Origin: Chitinophagaceae bacterium
Lineage (GTDB): Bacteria > Bacteroidota > Bacteroidia > Chitinophagales > Chitinophagaceae
Assembly (NCBI GenBank): GCA_947489175.1
Contig: CANLED010000079.1
Location: 1 to 8,089 of the forward strand
Direction: 5' to 3'
Length of the DNA: 8,089 bases
This document shows, piece by piece, positions 1 through 5,943 of the stretch (positions within the stretch are counted from its first letter, which is position 1; each line of letters begins with the position of its first letter). The translations under genes and the position numbers were made by a program. The notes under the pieces were generated by a model that did no database searches, was not told where the DNA came from, and saw only the letters and a program-made list of their open reading frames with translations.

Positions 1-856
1 AGTTGAATGGGTTAAAGGTGATATTTTGGATGTTAGCTTGTTATCTGACATCATGCAAACTTGTGAAAAGGTTTATCATTGTGCTGGCTTGGTTTCTTTC
101 AATCCAAAAATGGCCTCACAGTTGATAAAAATCAATGTTGAAGGCACTGCCAATGTTGTGAATGTTGCATTAGCTACAGGAATAAAGAAATTAATTCACG
201 TAAGTTCAGTGTCGGCTATTGGTAGAAAAAGAAACAATGCCACGGTTACTGAGAATACGAAATGGGAGGAAAATGCAAATCCTTCTGTATATGGCGAAAG
301 CAAATACTTAGGAGAGCTTGAAGTTTGGCGTTCTTATTACGAAGGCTTAGATGTAGCCATTGTTAACCCCGTGATTATTTTGGGTGTAGGAGATTGGAAC
401 CACGGGTCTTCAGCTACATTCAAGAATGCCTTCAACGAATTTCCATGGTACACAGAAGGTGTGAGTGGTTTCGTAGATGCGGAAGACGTAGCCAGGGCTA
501 TGGTTTTATTAATGAAAAGCTCAATCTCTGGAGAGCGATTTATTCTTTCATCAGAAGACAAATCATATCAATCATTGTTTACTGAAATGGCAGTGGCTTT
601 TGGTAAAAAACCACCTCACAAAAAAGTAACGCCATTTCTCGCTTCAGTAGTATGGCGGTTGGAAAAGTTAAAAAGCTTTTTTACAGGAAACGATCCATTG
701 CTTACAAAGGAAACTGCTGAAACCGCTCAACAAAAAGTTTATTTCGACAATAGTAAAATTTTATCACAACTACCTGGCTTTGCTTTTAAAAAGGTAAGCG
801 ATTCGATAAAGGAAGTGTGTGGGAAATATGAAGTACAAATGAAGGAATACAAATGA
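1..856 (+). CDS. NAD-dependent epimerase/dehydratase (extended SDR), 5' partial
   Basis: The reading frame is open from base 2 (V-E-W-V-K-G-D-I-L-D) to the TGA at 854-856, giving 284 residues, so the true start lies upstream of the window. A TTG at 26 is in frame but sits inside the conserved GDILD strand and is not the start. The N-terminal TGxxGxxG nucleotide-binding loop (roughly the first 50 residues) is therefore missing. Visible extended-SDR features are the VYHCAG strand end, the INVEGT helix, the HVSSVSAIG strand with the catalytic Ser/Thr region, and the catalytic Tyr-x3-Lys in VYGESKYLGE. Family members act on nucleotide sugars, or reduce or isomerise other carbonyl substrates; the substrate cannot be read here. 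The last codons (M-K-E-Y-K-stop) run into a short repeat, TACAAATGAAG, so the C-terminal end may have been remodelled by it. It converges on the gene ending at 1082. Confidence 0.88.
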   Translation, partial: VEWVKGDILDVSLLSDIMQTCEKVYHCAGLVSFNPKMASQLIKINVEGTANVVNVALATGIKKLIHVSSVSAIGRKRNNATVTENTKWEENANPSVYGESKYLGELEVWRSYYEGLDVAIVNPVIILGVGDWNHGSSATFKNAFNEFPWYTEGVSGFVDAEDVARAMVLLMKSSISGERFILSSEDKSYQSLFTEMAVAFGKKPPHKKVTPFLASVVWRLEKLKSFFTGNDPLLTKETAETAQQKVYFDNSKILSQLPGFAFKKVSDSIKEVCGKYEVQMKEYK

Positions 857-887
857 AGAATGAAGAATACAAATGAAGAATGAAAAA
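848..887. repeat. 20-bp tandem duplication at the epimerase stop codon
   Basis: Bases 848-867 and 868-887 are head-to-tail copies of a 20-bp unit beginning TACAAATGAAGAATGAA, with 19 of 20 positions identical. The 11-mer TACAAATGAAG occurs a third time at 834-844, inside the coding sequence. The TGA stop of the epimerase (854-856) is part of the first unit, so copy-number change here would leave the protein nearly untouched. This is a direct reading of the sequence. Confidence 0.9.
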
Positions 888-1083
888 TGAAGAATGAAAG
901 GCATCGCAGCCTTCAACCCCTTCAACCCTTTCAACTCCTTCAACCTCTTCAACTAACTTCAACCCCTTCAACTCCTTCAACCTCTTCAACTAACTTCAAC
1001 CCCCTCAACTTTCTAAACTTTCTCAACCCTCTAAACAGGCTGTTCTATTTTTCATTTTTCATTCTTCTCTTTTCATTTGTATT
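866..1083. repeat. Inverted-repeat element between convergent genes
   Basis: The left arm, starting AATACAAATGA at 866, is matched by the reverse complement of the right end (…TCATTTGTATT ending at 1083). Eleven bases match exactly. Then, after a 7-nt insertion in the right arm (aaagaga on the complementary strand), a second block AGAATGAAAAATGAA matches exactly. The arms enclose the TTCAACCCC array. The right arm ends inside the TAA stop (1082-1084) of the minus-strand gene, and tandem copies of the left arm contain the stop of the plus-strand gene, so the element fills the whole intergenic space. No transposase or target-site duplication is visible. It could be a MITE-like repeat or a bidirectional transcription-end structure. 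Confidence 0.7.
911..1037 (+). repeat. Degenerate 9-bp TTCAACCCC array, G-free on + strand
   Basis: About fourteen head-to-tail variants of the unit TTCAACCCC (also TTCAACTCC, TTCAACCTC, TTCAACTAAC), degrading to TTCTAAAC at the right end. Inside it, a 37-bp block at 930-966 is repeated exactly at 967-1003, showing recent slippage or unequal exchange. The + strand carries no G from 911 to 1037 (127 nt) and is rich in YC dinucleotides. It starts 55 nt after the epimerase stop and is sense in that transcript. Long C-rich, G-poor, unstructured RNA is the known hallmark of a Rho loading site, so Rho-dependent termination is a reasonable inference. Both strands give low-complexity Leu-Lys or Phe-Asn-type ORFs that I consider spurious. 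Confidence 0.85.
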
Positions 1084-2152
1084 AAAGGTCAAAATCATAC
1101 GGCAACATATCCCCCAACTTTTCCCAATCCCAATATCCTGAATAAAACAAAGATCGTTGGTCATAGAAATAACCATTTTCCTCAATCACAATGTTGTTGA
1201 GAAATTTAATTATCGAAATTTGAAATGGTGTTGTACTGGGTAGTTTTTTTTCTGCTAGATAAATAGAAGACGGTTTCTCTTCTTTGAATTGTACACGAAG
1301 CTTTCCATTGAAACCAAGTTCTAACTCATTATTTATTGTTTTGTTATAGTGAGTACTGTCGTATGGATTTTTAATTTGTATAGGTATTGTTGTTTTTTCA
1401 TCCACCAATTCTATCTTATAACCATTTAAATTAAGTGTGCTGTCGTAATAGCACCTAAAAAAATGAAGCAGTGAACCATAATAAGCACCTTCTCGGTTCT
1501 CTGCCCATCGTAAGCTATCAGATTCATTGCTTTTCATGGGCTGGAAAAAAGGAATGCCGGTAGACTCAGTTGCACCTGATTTGAATTCGTGAATAAAAGA
1601 ATCCAATTGATACCTAATTTGATACCCCAATGCATTATTGTTTACAATCAAGTCTTCTCGTGATACAACTTTTAATTTATCTTTCTTTTTATAGTAGTAG
1701 AATCTTAGTACCTCAGGATTGGTAATAATGCAATTTTTTGCATTATCTGAGGTGCCAATAAATTGTTCTTTGAAAAAATTTCCATACTTCTCCCATCCAT
1801 CTTTTATTTCACTGGTAAAAACAATTGACACTTCTTCCAAACTTTTTTGTTTTTGTTGAAGCTCCCAAACTTTGTCTGCCAACCCACTTGTTTGGTCATT
1901 TATTCTCATTGTAATTGTTTCATATCCACTAAATGAAATGCCCAATTCATAACCTCCATTTGGCAAATGCATTGAGAAGAGACCTTCAGAATTAACCACC
2001 GTGCCTATGGTAGTTTGTACACAAAAAACAGATGCTCCTTGAAGTGGTTGTTTTGTTTCTGCGTCAATAACTTTGCCAGAAACTAAAAAAGTTTGCGATA
2101 ATCCAGCCACTGCAAACACCATGAACATCGTGATAAAGAAATATTTTTTCAT
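1082..2152 (-). CDS. Secreted carboxypeptidase-like regulatory domain protein
   Basis: A 356-residue protein when started at the ATG at 2152, chosen because it opens directly on a signal peptide (MKKYFFITMFMVFAVAGLSQ). An in-frame ATG at 2188 would add 12 polar residues before it. The mature N-terminus (about residues 23-95) is the beta-sandwich seen at the front of SusC/TonB receptors: VSGKVIDAETKQPLQGASV, GTVVNSEGLFSM, ISFSGYE. The rest resembles a common uncharacterised Bacteroidota extension with the cues FIGTSDNAKNC, NPEVLRFYYY, NNALGYQIRY, and a C-terminal YWDWEKLGDMLPYDF motif. No TonB-dependent barrel follows, so it is not a transporter. Periplasmic or outer-membrane location is inferred; function is unknown. 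It lies 46 nt behind the lpxD-like gene and is probably co-transcribed. Its TAA stop lies in the repeat arm. Confidence 0.85.
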   Translation of the reverse strand: MKKYFFITMFMVFAVAGLSQTFLVSGKVIDAETKQPLQGASVFCVQTTIGTVVNSEGLFSMHLPNGGYELGISFSGYETITMRINDQTSGLADKVWELQQKQKSLEEVSIVFTSEIKDGWEKYGNFFKEQFIGTSDNAKNCIITNPEVLRFYYYKKKDKLKVVSREDLIVNNNALGYQIRYQLDSFIHEFKSGATESTGIPFFQPMKSNESDSLRWAENREGAYYGSLLHFFRCYYDSTLNLNGYKIELVDEKTTIPIQIKNPYDSTHYNKTINNELELGFNGKLRVQFKEEKPSSIYLAEKKLPSTTPFQISIIKFLNNIVIEENGYFYDQRSLFYSGYWDWEKLGDMLPYDFDL

Positions 2153-2198
2153 TGATAGTATATTTATTTTTTTTGATTTGATCATCAATTCAAAATGC

Positions 2199-3143
2199 CT
2201 AGCCTTTATTTAACTTCTCCCAGATTTCTGGGATTCTCTTTATCCAAACAAATTCACGTCTTTTTTTAATGGCTTCTTCTGCTGGATAACCCATGTAAAC
2301 CTTACCTCCTTCTAAACTATTGGTAACACCACTTTGTCCCATTACAACCGCTCCTTTACCTATCGTTATTGTTTTGTTTACCCCCACTTGTCCCCACAAC
2401 ACCACGCCATCTTCAACTACTGTTGCGCCGGCAATGCCTACTTGTGAAGCAAATAGGCAGTTTTTTCCTACTACAACATCATGTCCTATCTGAACAAGAT
2501 TATCCATCTTAGTGCCTTCACCAATAATCGTATCATGCGTTACACCTCGGTCTATTGTACAGTTGGCGCCTATTTCAACAAAATCTTCTATAACAACCCT
2601 GCCACAACTATCCATTTTTTTATACCATATATCCCTGTTCTTTTTTGTGTTGTAATAAAAAGCATCAGATCCAATTACTGTTCCTGATTGTATGGTTACA
2701 TTATTTCCTATCACACAATAATCCATGATGCTAACGCCTGGCTGAATGATGCAATTATTGCCAATGCTAACATGATTTCCTATGAATGAATTTGGTGCAA
2801 TGTAACTGCCTTCTCCTATTGAAGCTGTATGGCTGATAGATGTAGTTGCTTTTTCAAAAGGCCTAAAATGACGTACAATTTTTAAGTATGCTTCAAATGG
2901 TTCTTTAACTACTAAAAGGGACTTATTTTCTGGAAAAGAAGTTGGTTGATCAATGATGATAAAGCTTGCTGAAGAATCAATGCAAGCTTTATAATATTTT
3001 GGATGATCAACAAAAACAAGGTCACCTTCTTCTACTTTATGTATTTCATTTATGCCAGTTGCAAATGCATTGCTGTTGCCTTGTATCGAAGCTCCTATCA
3101 ATTCCGAAATCCATTGAATAGATACTGGCGATGGAAATTTCAT
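2199..3143 (-). CDS. LpxD-type UDP-3-O-acylglucosamine N-acyltransferase, divergent paralogue
   Basis: 314 residues. Residues 1-100 resemble the LpxD N-terminal uridine-binding domain (KVEEGDLVFVDHPKY, ASFIIID). Residues 103-275 form a left-handed beta-helix of hexapeptide repeats (IGNHVS, IGNNCI, IGNNVT, VEIGAN). The diagnostic LpxD stretch is present: CTIDRG, then DNLVQIGHDV, with His221 as the expected catalytic base. LpxD transfers a 3-hydroxyacyl chain from acyl-ACP to the 2-amino group of UDP-3-acyl-glucosamine in lipid A synthesis. Two differences stand out: the usual GSDGFGY is GSDAFYY, and the second conserved His (the N-G-H of E. coli LpxD, from memory) reads N-K-T at 256-258. No lpxA, lpxC or fabZ lies nearby. 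It may be a second LpxD-like enzyme with another acceptor or acyl donor, so I leave the symbol blank. Confidence 0.85.
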   Translation of the reverse strand: MKFPSPVSIQWISELIGASIQGNSNAFATGINEIHKVEEGDLVFVDHPKYYKACIDSSASFIIIDQPTSFPENKSLLVVKEPFEAYLKIVRHFRPFEKATTSISHTASIGEGSYIAPNSFIGNHVSIGNNCIIQPGVSIMDYCVIGNNVTIQSGTVIGSDAFYYNTKKNRDIWYKKMDSCGRVVIEDFVEIGANCTIDRGVTHDTIIGEGTKMDNLVQIGHDVVVGKNCLFASQVGIAGATVVEDGVVLWGQVGVNKTITIGKGAVVMGQSGVTNSLEGGKVYMGYPAEEAIKKRREFVWIKRIPEIWEKLNKG

Positions 3144-3158
3144 GTTGTTGATTTTTTA

Positions 3159-3190
3159 CAAAGATAGTGCTATGAAAAAACCAAGTTCAA
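3159..3190 (-). promoter_or_regulatory. Bacteroidota-type promoter of the lpxD-like gene
   Basis: On the minus strand, TTG (3190-3188) is followed after 21 nt by TATCTTTG (3166-3159). This matches the Bacteroidota housekeeping sigma consensus TTG-N19-21-TAnnTTTG at all fixed positions. The expected transcription start, a few bases past the -7 box, would leave a leader of only about 10 nt before the ATG at 3143. No Shine-Dalgarno sequence is present. Confidence 0.7.
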
Positions 3191-3334
3191 TTATAATCGT
3201 GATTTAACTTTTGCATAATTTTTTTTTTACAACATAACGTAAAGCATTTATTTTTTTCAGCTGTTATCGTAATTGAAAATATAGTAATTAACATCTTTTT
3301 TTGAAATGTGAATAAAATAGTAAAAAAATATTTC
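3191..3334. other. AT-rich intergenic stretch without a recognisable gene
   Basis: Very AT-rich sequence with homopolymer runs (for example TTTTTTTTTT near 3219-3228, AAAAAAA near 3322-3328). I see no credible coding sequence; the minus-strand open frame here is low-complexity Lys/Phe/Ile-rich. It separates the divergent lpxD-like and yicC transcription units. Confidence 0.5.
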
Positions 3335-3362
3335 TTGTTAAAGGAATATATTTTTAATATTG
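3335..3362 (+). promoter_or_regulatory. Possible promoter for a small RNA or leader
   Basis: TTGTTA at 3335-3340 and TAATATTG at 3355-3362 are 17 nt apart (TTG to TA). The second box differs from TAnnTTTG at one position and the spacing is shorter than the usual 19-21, so this is a weak call. It would start transcription near 3367-3370, just before two hairpins. Confidence 0.25.
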
Positions 3363-3366
3363 TAAA

Positions 3367-3430
3367 GGGAATAGAATTCCCGTACTTATTAACCCATCTA
3401 TATATCAAGGCCCGGTTTATACCGGGCTTT
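3367..3430 (+). ncRNA. Candidate two-hairpin small RNA or 5' leader
   Basis: Two compact hairpins lie in otherwise AT-rich DNA: GGGAAT-aga-ATTCCC at 3367-3381, and a strong stem at 3407-3430. A weak promoter-like pair lies directly upstream. The arrangement (start near the first G-run, terminator-like hairpin at the end) fits a transcript of about 60-65 nt. I recognise no known RNA family. The alternative is that these are leader structures of the yicC transcript or leftover sequence; no conservation evidence is available here. Confidence 0.28.
3407..3430 (+). terminator. Terminator-like hairpin AAGGCCCGGT-TTAT-ACCGGGCTTT
   Basis: A 10-bp stem (seven perfect GC-rich pairs 3410-3416/3421-3427, then one G-U and two A-U pairs) with a four-base TTAT loop. 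The A-rich 5' foot and T-rich 3' foot are typical of intrinsic terminators, but the tail continues as GCATTTAAG rather than a clean U-run. No plus-strand protein gene precedes it within the region, so it would end either the candidate small RNA or a leader transcript. Confidence 0.5.
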
Positions 3431-3455
3431 GCATTTAAGCCCTGCTCTCTTTTTT
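3424..3455 (+). promoter_or_regulatory. Alternative hairpin plus T-run overlapping the first hairpin
   Basis: GGGCTT (3424-3429) pairs with AAGCCC (3437-3442) around a 7-nt loop, followed by TGCTCTC and six Ts (3450-3455). It shares 3424-3429 with the 3' arm of the hairpin at 3407-3430, so only one can form at a time. This resembles an antiterminator/terminator pair about 100 nt upstream of yicC, but the stem is only 6 bp and the T-run is 7 nt away from it. Confidence 0.3.
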
Positions 3456-3505
3456 ATTGATTAATAAATTGTTTGTTATTTTTTCTTTACAAACTTCTTA
3501 GCGCC

Positions 3506-3538
3506 TTTGTTTCAGCAAATTAATTTCTCTTACCTTGT
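3506..3538 (+). promoter_or_regulatory. Possible yicC promoter
   Basis: TTTG at 3506-3509 and TACCTTGT at 3531-3538 are separated by 21 nt, the same spacing as at the lpxD-like promoter. The second box misses two fixed positions of TAnnTTTG, so the call is tentative. Initiation here would give a leader of roughly 10 nt before the ATG at 3552. Confidence 0.3.
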
Positions 3539-3551
3539 GCAAAATAATTTT

Positions 3552-4427
3552 ATGCTTAGATCCATGACAGGATACGGTAGGGGTGAATGTGCAATAAATG
3601 ACAGAATTTTTATTGTAGAACTTCGTGCATTAAATGGAAAGCAATTTGAACTTTTACTTAAAATACCTTCACTGCTTAAGCCTTTTGAATTTGAAATAAG
3701 AAGTATCCTCGCGGAAAATATGCAAAGAGGGAGTGTTGAATGTACCATTAGCTTCAAACAAAATGGTGCATCCAAACCTTCTAACATCAATTTAGATTTG
3801 GCAAGGTCTTACTACAATCAATTAAAAGATCTTTCAGAAGAACTCAAGGCAGATGACAGCCAACTGCTTGCTTCAATTCTTAGGTTACCTGAAGTTGTTG
3901 GAACTGCAAGTGATGTATTAGCTGATAATGATTGGCTTCAAATTAAAAATGTAATGAACGATGCAGTTAGTATGATCACCAAACATAGAATGGATGAAGG
4001 CAATGTTCTTGAAACTGAATTGCTAAATAGAATTCAAAACATCGAACAGTTGCAAGAAAAATTGATGGTCATTGAACCAAGGCGGAAACAAAAAATTCGT
4101 GAAAACATACTGAAACTACTTGAAGATCAAGTTGGAAAAGATATTGTCGATAAAAATAGGTTTGAACAGGAACTTATTTATTACATCGAGAAAATTGATC
4201 TCACAGAAGAACAAGTAAGGCTCACCAACCATTGTACCTATTTTCGTACACTGATAAGTGAGAACGAGGTAGCTAAGGGACGAAAATTGTCATTCTTGTT
4301 GCAAGAAATAGGACGCGAAATAAATACTACGGGATCAAAAGCATACGATTCAGACATTCAGAAATATGTGGTGGAAATGAAGGATGAACTTGAAAAAGCC
4401 AAAGAGCAGGTTCTTAACATTCTTTAA
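3552..4427 (+). CDS. yicC: YicC/YloC family endoribonuclease
   Basis: 291 residues, close to the family's usual length of about 290. I start at the ATG at 3552 because the protein then opens with the family signature M-L-R-S-M-T-G-Y-G-R; a TTG at 3507 in the same frame would add 15 unconserved residues. The N-terminal YicC domain runs to about residue 155. The C-terminal DUF1732 domain carries RFEQELIYYIEKIDLTEEQVRL, GRKLSFLLQEIGREINTTGSKA and the closing VVEMKDELEKAKEQVLNI. E. coli YicC is a metal-dependent endoribonuclease acting on structured RNA. In many bacteria gmk (guanylate kinase) follows; here gldH does, 55 nt downstream with its own promoter motif. Confidence 0.93.
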   Translation: MLRSMTGYGRGECAINDRIFIVELRALNGKQFELLLKIPSLLKPFEFEIRSILAENMQRGSVECTISFKQNGASKPSNINLDLARSYYNQLKDLSEELKADDSQLLASILRLPEVVGTASDVLADNDWLQIKNVMNDAVSMITKHRMDEGNVLETELLNRIQNIEQLQEKLMVIEPRRKQKIRENILKLLEDQVGKDIVDKNRFEQELIYYIEKIDLTEEQVRLTNHCTYFRTLISENEVAKGRKLSFLLQEIGREINTTGSKAYDSDIQKYVVEMKDELEKAKEQVLNIL

Positions 4428-4470
4428 TGCGATCAATGTCTATTCGTTCACATATTTGGGATAAGTAGCA

Positions 4471-4478
4471 TAACTTTG
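4471..4478 (+). promoter_or_regulatory. -7 box TAACTTTG directly before gldH
   Basis: A perfect TAnnTTTG box ends 4 nt before the gldH ATG (4483). At the matching 21-nt upstream spacing there is TTC (4447-4449) in place of TTG. Transcription would start at or next to the ATG, giving a leaderless or nearly leaderless mRNA for gldH and the genes behind it. Confidence 0.6.
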
Positions 4479-4482
4479 CATC

Positions 4483-4950
4483 ATGACAGTCAGAATTTTT
4501 ATATCAACATTGTTGATGTTAATCCTTTTTGGATGCGCTAAAGTAGAACTGTTCGAGAAGGTCGTGTTTACGCCTAATCAACAATGGAGCAACAGTTTCC
4601 AACCTGCCATTGAATTCGATATTCAAGATACAACATCTATGTATAGGTTATATTTTACCATCAGGCATGCTGATGCTTATGCATTCAATAATATCTGGAT
4701 AAAGCTTTACAGCAAACTCCCTGGTGATTCTATCGAGAGGCAAGAACGGTATGAAATTCCACTCGCCACTGAAAAAAGATGGCTTGGATCTGGCATGGGT
4801 GATGTTTACGACCATAGGGTGTTGTTGTATAAAGACCCTGTTAAGTTTAGCAAAAAAGGCCTTTATACATTGCGTTTAGAGCAAGATATGCGTGTGGATC
4901 CTTTAGAATATGTTTTCAATGTTGGCATCAGGATTGAAAAAGTTAATTAA
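4483..4950 (+). CDS. gldH: Gliding motility lipoprotein GldH
   Basis: 155 residues, the usual GldH size. It begins with a lipoprotein signal peptide ending in L-F-G-C, with Cys18 as the lipidation site, so it should be anchored to a membrane facing the periplasm. The family pattern follows: LFEKVVFTPNQQW near the new N-terminus, then YRLYFTIRHADAY with NNIWI, WLGSGMGDVYDHRV, and a C-terminal GLYTLRLEQDMR ending in VGIRIEK. GldH was defined genetically in Flavobacterium johnsoniae as needed for gliding, and is tied to the gliding/type IX secretion machinery; its biochemical role is unknown. It is preceded by a -7 box and followed after one base by a histidine kinase, so the three genes 4483-6663 are probably co-transcribed. 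Homologues also occur in non-gliding Bacteroidota, so the name does not prove motility. Confidence 0.88.
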   Translation: MTVRIFISTLLMLILFGCAKVELFEKVVFTPNQQWSNSFQPAIEFDIQDTTSMYRLYFTIRHADAYAFNNIWIKLYSKLPGDSIERQERYEIPLATEKRWLGSGMGDVYDHRVLLYKDPVKFSKKGLYTLRLEQDMRVDPLEYVFNVGIRIEKVN

Positions 4951-4951
4951 C

Positions 4952-5938
4952 ATGCGAAATATATTCGAACGCATACCCTTTCGTTTCATCAATTATATAT
5001 ACTGGATTCTACTTCTTTATTTAATAGCTGCACTTGCTTGGTGGTACTTACAATTGGTTCAACAAAATGAACTGATGTATTCTATGCAAAAATCCCAGAT
5101 ACTCCAATCTGCATCTCCTTCAACTTCCAATTCTCTCAACAGAATTGAAGATGAGAGGTTGCGAAATTCGAAACAATATGTAGGCGAAGGATTAACTTTT
5201 TTAATCATCACTCTTTTGGGTGCCATCTTTGTTTATGTTGTTGTGCGTCGTCAATTTCAACTTCACATGCAACAAAGAAATTTCATGTTGGCTGTAACGC
5301 ACGAATTAAAAACGCCAATTGCAGTTACCAAACTCAGCCTAGAAACACTAAAAAGGCATCAGCTAAATGAACAAAAAAAAGAAGAAATTGTTAACAACGC
5401 CATAGTCGAAACTGACAGGTTAAATTCATTATGCAACAATATCTTGTTGAGTGCTGAACTAGAATCTGGAGGATATAAAATGTCAAAACTGGAGTTTGAT
5501 TTTACCGCAATGACATTATCTGCAGTGGATGAATTTAAAAAAAGATACCCATTAAGAATTTTTGAATATCAGATTCCTTTGCCAGTATTCTACAATGGTG
5601 AAGAATTCTTGATTAGATTGGTACTCAACAACCTACTAGAAAACGCTGTTAAATACACCCCAAAAGAATCACCAATTGTAATTTCAATAGAAAATGAAAA
5701 TCCAAAAAAGACTGTTGTGCTTAAGGTTGCCGACTTTGGAAAAGGTATTCCTGATAAAGAGAAGCAGAAAGTGTTTCAAAAATTCTATCGCATCGGGGAT
5801 GAAATGAAAAGAATGACGAAAGGAACAGGCCTTGGATTGTTTTTAAGTAACAAAATCATTAAAGATCATCATGGGTCCATGTTAGTAGAGAACAATTTAC
5901 CAACTGGATCTGTTTTTATAGTACGCCTACCAAAATAA
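4952..5938 (+). CDS. Two-component sensor histidine kinase
   Basis: 328 residues from the ATG at 4952, one base after the gldH stop (TAA at 4948-4950), suggesting translational coupling. An in-frame ATG at 4910 would overlap gldH by 41 bases and add 14 residues not typical of a kinase N-terminus. The two membrane segments are about residues 14-34 and 79-98, enclosing a short loop of about 45 residues outside the inner membrane. There is no HAMP or PAS domain. The dimerisation box is AVTHELKTP with His117 as phosphoacceptor. The ATPase domain has the N-box NNLLENAVKYTP (residues 226-237), G1 DFGKGIP (261-267), an F-box FQKFYR (275-280) and G2 GTGLGLFL (291-298). All catalytic elements are intact. 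The stimulus is unknown; the small loop argues against binding a large ligand and for sensing membrane state or a partner protein. The cognate regulator follows after 5 nt. Confidence 0.95.
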   Translation: MRNIFERIPFRFINYIYWILLLYLIAALAWWYLQLVQQNELMYSMQKSQILQSASPSTSNSLNRIEDERLRNSKQYVGEGLTFLIITLLGAIFVYVVVRRQFQLHMQQRNFMLAVTHELKTPIAVTKLSLETLKRHQLNEQKKEEIVNNAIVETDRLNSLCNNILLSAELESGGYKMSKLEFDFTAMTLSAVDEFKKRYPLRIFEYQIPLPVFYNGEEFLIRLVLNNLLENAVKYTPKESPIVISIENENPKKTVVLKVADFGKGIPDKEKQKVFQKFYRIGDEMKRMTKGTGLGLFLSNKIIKDHHGSMLVENNLPTGSVFIVRLPK

Positions 5939-5943
5939 ATACA

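Noticed and set aside
26..28. TTG at 26 as the start of the epimerase
   Set aside because: It lies inside the conserved GDILD strand, and the frame continues upstream to the window edge, so the gene is truncated by the window, not by a start.
930..1003. CRISPR-like direct repeats
   Set aside because: The 37-bp copies are directly adjacent with no spacers, built of 9-bp subunits, and no cas gene is near.
770..1141. Open frames on both strands through the first repeat, giving Leu-Lys-Gly or Pro/Asn/Phe-rich peptides
   Set aside because: Their composition comes directly from the 9-bp repeat period (GTTGAAGGG reads Leu-Lys-Gly); they overlap the ends of real genes and have no domain signal.
3187..3408. 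Minus-strand 73-codon open frame in the intergenic region
   Set aside because: Lys/Phe/Ile-rich translation of AT-rich DNA with no recognisable motif; it also covers the lpxD-like promoter region and the hairpins.
3507..3551. TTG at 3507 as the yicC start
   Set aside because: The YicC family starts at the M-x-R-S-M-T-G-Y-G-R motif, reached by the ATG at 3552; the extra 15 residues overlap promoter-like sequence.
3552..4482. Missing gmk next to yicC as a sign of gene loss or rearrangement
   Set aside because: The yicC-gmk pairing is common but not universal, and nothing in the 55-nt gap before gldH looks like a gmk remnant.
4910..4951. ATG at 4910 as the kinase start
   Set aside because: It overlaps the conserved C-terminus of GldH (VGIRIEK region) and adds residues without kinase features; the ATG at 4952 fits directly behind the gldH stop.
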